Source: Gammaproteobacteria bacterium (GTDB lineage Bacteria > Pseudomonadota > Gammaproteobacteria > Pseudomonadales > Azotimanducaceae). From it: a stretch of DNA of 44,515 nt. Location of the stretch: positions 1-44,515 of the forward strand of contig JAPOTJ010000001.1 in the NCBI GenBank assembly GCA_026709225.1. The letters are read 5' to 3'. The notes beneath the pieces are model-generated. The model had not been told where the DNA came from. It made no database searches and was given only the letters and a program-made list of their open reading frames with translations. Positions 35,162-41,403 of this stretch are shown here, piece by piece (positions within the stretch are counted from its first letter, which is position 1; every line of letters starts with the position of its first letter). The translations under genes were made by a program, and so were the position numbers.

Positions 35162-36443
35162 TGGAGAGTACATCCGCGGGTTTGAGCGCGCGCGCGCGCA
35201 TAGCCGGGTAGATAGTGGCGAGCAGGCTCAAGGAGAGCGCAAGGCCGGCGATTTGCAAGTACGCGCCAACTTCGAGATCGCTCGGCAGGTAGTTGATGAA
35301 ATATCGATCCATCAACCCAAGACCGAAGCTTGCTTCGAGCCATGCGTAGAAGATCGGCGCCAGCACGCTCAGCAAAGACCCGAGCGCGAGCCCGAGACAC
35401 GTCCCTACGCCGCCCACGATCAGTCCGAGCCATGCGGCAATGTGCATGGTGCGCCGAGGCGATGCGCCAAACGTGTGCAAAATAGCAAGGTCGGGTCGGC
35501 GGCTGTTGATGACCATGACAAGGGTGGACACCAGGTTAAACGCGGCAACGCCAATCAGCAGCGACAAGAGGATAAACATCACGCCGCGCGTTGAAATGAC
35601 CGCTTGGTAGAACGGCCCGAAACGGCGTTTCCAAGAGTCGTCGAGCGCGCCGGTCTCAAGCGCAAGCTCATAGGCGACTCGATCCGCCTGCATAACATCA
35701 TGCAGCTTCACATCGATGGCTTGCGCATTTGAGGCACCGCGCAAGAGCCGAGCCGCATCATCTCGGTGCATCCATAGCCAGTAGCCGTCAATCTCGGTGC
35801 CTGTGCGAACGGTGCCGAGCACCTTGATGCGCTTCTTGCGAGGCACTACCGCGAAGGGTGTGGCAAGCGCTTCGGAGAGCAGCAATAGTGCATCGTCGCC
35901 GGCACCAGCCTCAAGCTTCTCGGCAAGGCGCGCCCCGAGGAAGGCGCGAAAGCGACCGGCTTCCAAGTCGGAAAAATCGGGACCCGCATCGGCGACGAAA
36001 TCAGGGACATCCGAGATGCGCGCGTAGCGCTCCGGCGAGATGCCAACCAAGGTCACGCCTGCAAGATGATGTTCCCGGCTCAACATGCCGGCACCGCGCA
36101 CGACGCGGCCTTCCGAGGCCACCAGAGGATGATCGCGCACGCGCGCCTGCACATCCGCCCAATTCTGCTCCGATTCGGAGAAGTGCAGGCTTGCGTGCGG
36201 CGCAACGCCGAGCAGTCGTCCAAGCAGCTCGCGCTCAAAGCCATTCATGATCGACATCACGAGCACCAGCACAGCCACGCTCAAAGCGAGCCCGGCGAGC
36301 GCCACGCGCGCTACGAATGAGGTAAAGCTGCCCGACCTCGTCGCATAGCGAAGCGCGATCAGAAATGAGACGGGCGCAGCAAGCAGGATGTCAGGCGTCG
36401 CAGGGTTCGCCGGGTCGTCCGCAAATGGCGCACGCCTGTCCAT
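35154..36443 (-). CDS. lolC: Lipoprotein-releasing ABC transporter permease LolC
   Basis: A 429-residue FtsX-fold permease. FLIALRYATRSGSFTSFVAR is the family N-terminus, followed by the first helix and MNGFERELLGR. The periplasmic domain is about 65-285, and three C-terminal helices begin VMFILLSLLIGVAAFNLVST. The ATG at 36443 lies inside nqrM (53-base overlap) and gives about 20 residues before the family start; no in-frame ATG, GTG or TTG lies nearer. It is the first of lolC-lolD-lolE. Confidence 0.9.
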   Translation of the reverse strand: MDRRAPFADDPANPATPDILLAAPVSFLIALRYATRSGSFTSFVARVALAGLALSVAVLVLVMSIMNGFERELLGRLLGVAPHASLHFSESEQNWADVQARVRDHPLVASEGRVVRGAGMLSREHHLAGVTLVGISPERYARISDVPDFVADAGPDFSDLEAGRFRAFLGARLAEKLEAGAGDDALLLLSEALATPFAVVPRKKRIKVLGTVRTGTEIDGYWLWMHRDDAARLLRGASNAQAIDVKLHDVMQADRVAYELALETGALDDSWKRRFGPFYQAVISTRGVMFILLSLLIGVAAFNLVSTLVMVINSRRPDLAILHTFGASPRRTMHIAAWLGLIVGGVGTCLGLALGSLLSVLAPIFYAWLEASFGLGLMDRYFINYLPSDLEVGAYLQIAGLALSLSLLATIYPAMRARALKPADVLSNE

Positions 36444-36579
36444 TCTGAGCGCCTTGCCCAGCAATGGCCGACATGCCGCCACAGCTGCCCTTGATGGGCG
36501 CGCGACCGAAGTAGAGGCCGACCGCCATGATGCCAATGACGATGAGCATGGCGAGGAAGACAAATATCAGGGTGGTCAT
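36391..36579 (-). CDS. nqrM: Na+-NQR maturation protein NqrM (DUF539)
   Basis: A 62-residue membrane protein: one N-terminal helix (LIFVFLAMLIVIGIMAVGLY), the family motif GSCGGM with Cys33, then Cys50, Cys53 and Cys60 near the C-terminus. NqrM is needed to assemble the Fe centre of Na+-NQR, and Cys33 is the residue known to matter in Vibrio. It overlaps apbE by ATGA (36576-36579). The nqrA-F genes are not in the window; they should be elsewhere in the genome. Confidence 0.9.
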   Translation of the reverse strand: MTTLIFVFLAMLIVIGIMAVGLYFGRAPIKGSCGGMSAIAGQGAQNGQACAICGRPGEPCDA

Positions 36580-37649
36580 GGTGTTGTTTGTTTTTGTGTT
36601 GGTTGAAAACGCCCGGTGGCAAACGAATCATAGCCCGAATCAATGCGAACAATAAAGTACGCATCGATATGGTGCGCTTCAGCGAACGCGCGTCCACGTT
36701 TCGGACCCATGACGTTGAGCGCCGTTGCCAAAGCATCGGCGCGCATGGCGGTCTCGGCGATCACGCTCACCGAAGCGAGGCTGTGCGTCACTGGGCGTCC
36801 CGTCGCCGGGTCAATCGTGTGCGAAAACACGGCGTCACCGATGCGCACTTGGTTGCGGTAGTCTCCGGACGTGGCGATTGAAGCATCGGAAAGGTCAACA
36901 GTAAGCGCGACACCGGAGGCCTTTTGCGGCGTCTCGATGCCAAGCACCCAGGGTTCTCCGTCCATCCGCCGCCCGCGCACGCCGACTTCCCCACCCACTT
37001 CGAGCAGTAGATCCGCGCAGCCTGCGGACTCCAAGGCCTCAATCGCAAGATCCACGGCGTAGCCTTTGGCGATTGCCGACAGGTCAAGCGAGAAGTCTGA
37101 AAGCCTTCGAATAGCGGGCCTTACGAGGTCGAGTTCGAGATGGCGCCATCCGCTATTCGATTGCAGGCGCTCTATGTCGCTGTCAGTGGGCACTTGGTCA
37201 GGCACATTGCCACCGGAGAACCCCCATAGATCCACAAGCGCGCCGACTGTCGGGTCGAACGCACCCCCGGTGAAACGCGCCAAACTGATGGAAGCGGCCG
37301 CAACCCGCGCGAAATCCTCCGATACTGCAAGCCAGGATCCAAGCGCCGACCGGTTGAGACGCATGAGCTCCGAGTCTTGCCGATAGGTTGACATCGCGAC
37401 ATCAACGTGGTCGAAGGCTGACTCGACAATTGAACGAGCTTCCACACTGTCAAGCGAGCAAGCCAGTTTCAAGGCGTAGCTTGTGCCAAACACCTGGCCT
37501 CGAATCGCCTGCGCGTCGTGCATGGAAGGCGCGCCGCAGCCAGAAACCGCAATCGCCATCACCAAGATGGCACAGAACTTGCTTGAGTGAGTTGCAACAA
37601 GTCCGCAGAGTTTTGCTGGTTTGCAGGTGCGAAAGTGCCGTCCACACAT
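36576..37649 (-). CDS. apbE: FAD:protein FMN transferase ApbE
   Basis: A 357-residue lipoprotein that attaches FMN to Thr residues of NqrB/NqrC. A lipobox VSGC follows a hydrophobic stretch (CAILVMAIAV), and the ApbE domain has FGTSYALKL, LDLSAIAKGYAVDLAIEAL, LLEVGGEVGVRG and SVIAETAMRADALATALNVM. Start choice is uncertain: ATG 37649 leaves a long Cys-rich leader and only 25 bases to the divergent amt, while ATG 37559 gives a short signal. The pairing with NqrM supports a Na+-NQR role. Confidence 0.9.
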   Translation of the reverse strand: MCGRHFRTCKPAKLCGLVATHSSKFCAILVMAIAVSGCGAPSMHDAQAIRGQVFGTSYALKLACSLDSVEARSIVESAFDHVDVAMSTYRQDSELMRLNRSALGSWLAVSEDFARVAAASISLARFTGGAFDPTVGALVDLWGFSGGNVPDQVPTDSDIERLQSNSGWRHLELDLVRPAIRRLSDFSLDLSAIAKGYAVDLAIEALESAGCADLLLEVGGEVGVRGRRMDGEPWVLGIETPQKASGVALTVDLSDASIATSGDYRNQVRIGDAVFSHTIDPATGRPVTHSLASVSVIAETAMRADALATALNVMGPKRGRAFAEAHHIDAYFIVRIDSGYDSFATGRFQPTQKQTTP

Positions 37650-37674
37650 TTTTCGATTGCCAGAGAGACGTATC

Positions 37675-39006
37675 ATGATTCGACATTCTGCAAGATTCCT
37701 TCGCTGCGGGTTACCGCTCGCCGCCCTGCCCACGCTCCTGCTTGCCACCGGAGCAATGGCAGAGGACGGCGCTGCGCAAGCAGATGAAGTGGCTTTTGTC
37801 TTCAACACCTTCTCGTTCCTCGTCAACGGGTTCCTGGTCATGCTCATGGCTGCCGGCTTTTGCATGCTCGAATCCGGCATGGTGAAAACCAAGACGGTTG
37901 CCACCATCTGCCTCAAGAACATCACGCTTTATTCGATGGCGGGCATTATGTTCTTCCTTGTGGGCTACAACCTCATGTATGCGGGCGTTGATGGCGGCTG
38001 GATGGGCAGTTTCTCGCTCTTTGACGTGCCAAGCCCCGATGTGGAGGGCGTTGATGGCGGCTATGCGGCCGCGTCAGACTGGTTCTTCCAGATGGTATTT
38101 GTGGCAACCGCGGCATCGATTGTCTCAGGCGCAGTCGCAGAACGGGTCAAGGTATTCGCCTTCTTCGCCGTTGTTCTCGTACTCGTCGCCATCATCTATC
38201 CAATCCAAGGCGCATGGCAGTGGGGTGGCGGCTGGCTCTCCGAGCTCGGCTTCAGCGACTTCGCAGGCTCCACCATCGTGCATTCCACCGGTGGCTGGTG
38301 CGCGCTCGCGGGCGTGATCCTGCTCGGCGGACGCGCGGGCAAGTACACCAGCGACGGACGCATCCACCCGATGCCAGCCTCGTCGCTGCCGCTTGTCACT
38401 CTCGGCACTTTCCTTCTCTGGTTCGGCTGGTTCGGCTTCAACGGCGGCTCGCAACTTGCGCTTGGCAGCGCCGCCGATGCAAGCGCCATGGCGCGCATCT
38501 ACGCCAACACCAACCTTGCAGCGGCAGGCGGTGTGGTTGCTTCCGTCCTGCTCACGCAAGCGCTCTATCGCAAAGTTGATTTGACGCTCGTCTTGAACGG
38601 CGCGCTCGGCGGCCTCGTCAGCATCACCGCCGAACCTCTCGCGCCAAGCTTCGGTCAAGCTGTACTGATCGGCGGCGTTGGCGGCGTCCTTGTGGTGCTC
38701 GCCGTACCGTTGCTCGACAAGCTCCGCCTCGACGATGTTGTTGGCGCGATTCCGGTGCACCTCGTCTGCGGCATCTGGGGCACCATGATCGTGCCCGCGA
38801 CCAACGATGGCGCGAGTTACCTGACGCAGCTCATTGGCGTGGTGTCGATCGGCGCCTTCGTGTTCGCTGTCAGCTTCGTTGTGTGGTACCTGCTCAAAGT
38901 GACTTTTGGCATACGCCTTGACGCGGAAGACGAGGCTGTCGGCTCAGATGCGACTGACATCGGTCTACATGCCTACCCCGAATTTGGCGTGCAGCGAGCG
39001 GATTAA
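37675..39006 (+). CDS. amt: Ammonium transporter (Amt/MEP family)
   Basis: A 443-residue membrane protein with a signal peptide (about 1-29) and eleven predicted helices. The pore residues are recognisable: the DFAGSTIVHSTGG segment with the substrate-recruiting Asp and first pore His, and GAIPVHLVCGIWG with the second pore His. The N-terminal signature is FMLMAAGF-like (FLVMLMAAGFCMLESGMVKT). No glnK gene is adjacent. ATG at 37675 is preceded by AGAGAG. apbE diverges with only 25 bases between the assigned starts. Confidence 0.95.
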   Translation: MIRHSARFLRCGLPLAALPTLLLATGAMAEDGAAQADEVAFVFNTFSFLVNGFLVMLMAAGFCMLESGMVKTKTVATICLKNITLYSMAGIMFFLVGYNLMYAGVDGGWMGSFSLFDVPSPDVEGVDGGYAAASDWFFQMVFVATAASIVSGAVAERVKVFAFFAVVLVLVAIIYPIQGAWQWGGGWLSELGFSDFAGSTIVHSTGGWCALAGVILLGGRAGKYTSDGRIHPMPASSLPLVTLGTFLLWFGWFGFNGGSQLALGSAADASAMARIYANTNLAAAGGVVASVLLTQALYRKVDLTLVLNGALGGLVSITAEPLAPSFGQAVLIGGVGGVLVVLAVPLLDKLRLDDVVGAIPVHLVCGIWGTMIVPATNDGASYLTQLIGVVSIGAFVFAVSFVVWYLLKVTFGIRLDAEDEAVGSDATDIGLHAYPEFGVQRAD

Positions 39007-39026
39007 CGCGCTGCGCCTACTGTTCA

Positions 39027-39090
39027 CCGGCCATCCTGGGATTTTGAACCCTTCTCCCCTCTCCCTCGTGGTTGAACCCAGGGTGGCCGG
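39027..39090. repeat. Imperfect palindrome downstream of amt
   Basis: CCGGCCATCCTGGG with TTGAACC (39027-39050) is nearly complementary to GGTTGAACCCAGGGTGGCCGG (39070-39090). The loop is pyrimidine-rich. It could be a repetitive extragenic palindrome or part of a double terminator with the next hairpin. Confidence 0.5.
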
Positions 39091-39127
39091 AACTTTCCTT
39101 CCCACATAACAAAGAGGTATTCACAAG

Positions 39128-39169
39128 ACACCCCACCAGTTCCGCGCAGCGGAGATGGTGGGGTGTTTT
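39128..39169 (+). terminator. Intrinsic terminator, probably of amt
   Basis: ACACCCCACCA (39128-39138) pairs perfectly with TGGTGGGGTGT (39156-39166), followed by TTT. A nested TCCGC/GCGGA pair extends the structure. It lies about 120 bases after the amt stop and also faces the vapC remnant. Confidence 0.7.
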
Positions 39170-39230
39170 GCTGCGGTTATCGACCGGCATGAAGCAACGA
39201 GCGCGCATGCCGAAGCGCCCGCCAACCGAT

Positions 39231-39480
39231 TCAAACGCCAACTGGCCAATGCTCCAACACCAGTTCAGGCATCGGAAAATCATCGATATTCGCCGTCGCA
39301 AGTGAAGCGCCGAACAGCCGTCTCCTCACCCGGACGCACACCTCGCCAAATTTCCTCGGCCGAAATCGCGCACATCCAAGGTTCAACGTTTCGCCGCCTC
39401 AATTCAGTAATGCGCGGCCCGGCAGGCCTGCCTCGAAGTGCATCTATGAGCACGGTTGAATCGAGCAGTAGCCGGGACAC
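39231..39480 (-). pseudogene. vapC toxin remnant with central deletion
   Basis: The first 57 residues are a normal PIN/VapC N-terminus starting GTG at 39480: [20 protein letters not shown], then MCAISAEEIWRGVRPGEETA. Immediately after the RRF at about 39303 the reading frame breaks and a different frame continues with the normal VapC C-terminus LATANIDDFPMPELVLEHWP, ending at the TGA at 39231. The middle of the protein (roughly 50-60 residues, including the third acidic residue) is missing, so the RNase cannot be active. The intact vapB lies directly upstream. Confidence 0.82.
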
Positions 39481-39483
39481 TTT

Positions 39484-39723
39484 TCAACCAGAACGACGGC
39501 TGTCACCGCGACGCTGCCGCCGTATCCATTCGGCAGGGTCCTCATCCCAGTCATGTCCCTTGTCCTGAAGGCCACCGAGTGCAGCTTCAATGTCATCCCA
39601 CCGCTGCTCGTCTTCGAGTCCGCGCTGAATGAGATTGGCGATGAACGCGCTCCGCTTGCGAGCACCGACACGCTGGTCAAGCCGCGTGACAATGTCGTCT
39701 GGGAGCGCTATGTGTATTCTCAT
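39484..39723 (-). CDS. vapB: Ribbon-helix-helix antitoxin (VapB-like)
   Basis: A 79-residue antitoxin. The N-terminal ribbon MRIHIALPDDIVTRLDQRVG and helix KRSAFIANLIQRGLEDE are the DNA-binding RHH fold. The tail WDDIEAALGGLQDKGHDWDE with DPAEWIRRQRRGD is the toxin-binding part. It is complete although its toxin partner is broken, so the antitoxin now has no local target; it may remain as a repressor. It ends three bases before the vapC start. Confidence 0.83.
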   Translation of the reverse strand: MRIHIALPDDIVTRLDQRVGARKRSAFIANLIQRGLEDEQRWDDIEAALGGLQDKGHDWDEDPAEWIRRQRRGDSRRSG

Positions 39724-39739
39724 GTGCTGACAATAGCAC
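39724..39739 (-). promoter_or_regulatory. Possible VapB operator palindrome
   Basis: GTGCT-(6)-AGCAC lies immediately upstream of the vapB start codon, where an autoregulatory RHH dimer could bind and cover the ribosome-binding region. It is only five paired bases per arm. Confidence 0.3.
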
Positions 39740-39836
39740 GTGTAAAACTTGGGTTGGAGCGTCTCGCGGAATCGTTCATTTCACTGGCGCGTCGAGCATG
39801 GGATATACTTTTCGAATATTCCCGCCGAACTTCGCC

Positions 39837-40121
39837 ATGACTATTCAAGATTTCTTACCTTGGGCGACTCTCGCAGCAATCACAATAGGTATCATTTGGA
39901 TCGTCATTCAGAGCATTAGTTCAAAGCTCAGTGCTGAAATAGAAAAAGTTGGAAAAATTGGCGAAGCCAATATCACCCGCATTGAAGCTGCAATTCAAGC
40001 GGGCGCAAAGGAGCATGAGCAATTTCGTTCGGATGTGAAAGACATAAACCACCGTCTTGATAACCTATATACGCTACTATTGGATCGTCTATCCACGAAA
40101 GATGAGAACACCTCTCAATAA
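39837..40121 (+). CDS. Small membrane-anchored coiled-coil protein, function unknown
   Basis: A 94-residue protein not assigned to a named family. One N-terminal membrane helix (about 8-27, LPWATLAAITIGIIWIVIQS) is followed by a soluble alpha-helical region with heptad-like spacing (LSAEIEKVGKIGEANITRIE, DVKDINHRLDNLYTLLLDRL) and a polar tail. The composition is AT-richer than the neighbours, which suggests transfer. No Shine-Dalgarno is obvious. It diverges from vapB. Similar small proteins are often phage or plasmid hypothetical genes, but I cannot identify it. Confidence 0.6.
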   Translation: MTIQDFLPWATLAAITIGIIWIVIQSISSKLSAEIEKVGKIGEANITRIEAAIQAGAKEHEQFRSDVKDINHRLDNLYTLLLDRLSTKDENTSQ

Positions 40122-40544
40122 GTTGGTTCCGCTAAGCTCGCAATTCTTTTGATTATGATAAATGGATTCTTCGGAGTCCTTTTTTTGGGTATCTGATTAC
40201 CTGTTGTAACGAAACCCCGCAACAGCCCCTTTCGATGCAAGTTGGTTCTTCGCATATCGCGCTGGCATACTTGGACTTTACTATCCCTCTGCTGTTTGTA
40301 TATCGACAAGTGCAGCCCCTCTTGAAGCGAGTGATTGAGCACTGCACTTGAGGGGCTCCCCATTCCTTGGACAGTTGGAGGGCGGAGATAAGGCGTACTC
40401 TCATGAATGAAAGCCCTCTGGAAATGAAGTTTACGCGCGTCATGGCTGGTCGGCGAACTACGCTGTTCCGCGCTGATTGGGATGAGGCAGCTCGGCCGCG
40501 TTCCCGACGGTGACAGTGACGCCCGTTTCCAAGCCTGCCTGCTC
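40122..40544. other. Intergenic region with alternative hairpins
   Basis: No convincing gene is visible. At 40307-40350 CAAGTGCAG and CTGCACTTG form a perfect 9-bp inverted repeat; AGCCCCTC (40314-40321) and GAGGGGCT (40350-40357) form a second stem sharing bases with the first, so only one can form at a time. Otherwise it is AT-rich non-coding sequence leading into the transposase remnant. Confidence 0.45.
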
Positions 40545-40867
40545 TTCGGCGGCCTTGGCGGGTACCGCCGCCATCCGCTCCGACCGGCTCATTTCCCCAA
40601 ACCTCGCAGAAAAAACTCCCACTCCATCGTCAACTCGCCGACCTTCGCATGCAGTGCCCAGATCGCCCGTGGTCCTCTCCGCGCTTCCCAGCGCCACGCT
40701 CGAACGTCCCTGTAGCCACTCCGCCGCCTGTCGCTTCCATGCGCTCACCCGGTTCGCATGCAGGCCGTTGCGTCGTGCGATCCCCTCACCGTGTCCGTCT
40801 CCTTCAGTGCCTCAAGCGCCACCCGCGCCTTGAAACTCGCTGAAAACCGTCTTCTCTTTTGTCCCAT
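40545..40867 (-). pseudogene. IS3-family transposase OrfA remnant
   Basis: From the ATG at 40867 the minus strand encodes MGQKRRRFSASFKARVALEA and then LKETDTV, the typical IS3 OrfA N-terminus. The frame is lost after TDTV and resumes in another frame with IARRNGLHANRVSAWKRQAA, the second half of the OrfA helix-turn-helix. Another shift leads to LHAKVGELTMEWEFFLRGL and then MSRSERMAA, which correspond to the OrfA C-terminus and OrfB start. There is no OrfB catalytic domain. It is inactive. Confidence 0.75.
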
Positions 40868-40871
40868 TCCC

Positions 40872-41283
40872 GTGTCTCCTTCTTAAGCTTGGAGCACGCC
40901 TCAGCAACCTGTCCAAAATTGGGGAGCACCTCAAACCGCCCTTGCTCGTTCGCCTTCTTCGCGCCCTTCACGGCTTGCAGAATGTCCTCGGACATCCTTC
41001 TCAAACTGTTCGAGTCTGAGTGCGCCTGCTTGGCTCATAGCCGCGCCCGCATCATGCGCTCAACGTATTTCTGGCTTGCGTCAAAGCCACGCTCGGTAAG
41101 CCAATCGGCCATTTGCCGGCACGAGAGATAGGACAGTATCCGAACGCTCTCTAGCGTTTCGAGTGCCTCAAGCCTAGGTACTTGCCGATCATCCGCTTTG
41201 GTGCGGCGCGTCTCCCACTGTTCTCTCTGCCTTGTTTCGTCCACATGGCTAGCTCCGCAAGTACATGTGTCGCGTCCTCGCAC
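40872..41283 (-). pseudogene. Degraded unrecognised gene with helix-turn-helix-like segment
   Basis: Minus-strand frame 41283-41035 encodes 82 residues including TLESVRILSYLSCRQMADWL and TERGFDASQKYVERMMRARL, which looks like a DNA-binding helix-turn-helix. After the TGA at 41035 the same frame reads on as MSEDILQAVKGAKKANEQGR and FEVLPNFGQVAEACSKLKKE up to the transposase start. One stop (or a frameshift) therefore separates two parts of what was probably one gene. I do not recognise the family; small phage or transposon regulators are possible. Confidence 0.4.
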
Positions 41284-41355
41284 ATGTGCATGTCAAACAC
41301 ATGTCCAGATTCTCGACAACTGCCGATCTAACTTGCGTCCAAGTTCAGGACATGT
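41263..41355. promoter_or_regulatory. Cluster of four ACATGT palindromes
   Basis: ACATGT occurs at 41263, 41282, 41299 and 41350, with further CATGT half-sites nearby. This is far more than expected by chance in 93 bases. It lies between the degraded helix-turn-helix frame and the ankyrin gene stop. It may be an operator array for that lost regulator. Confidence 0.35.
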
Positions 41356-41403
41356 CTACGCGCCTGCGCATGTCCGCCACTGGCAAATCATCTGCTTCGC
41401 AAC

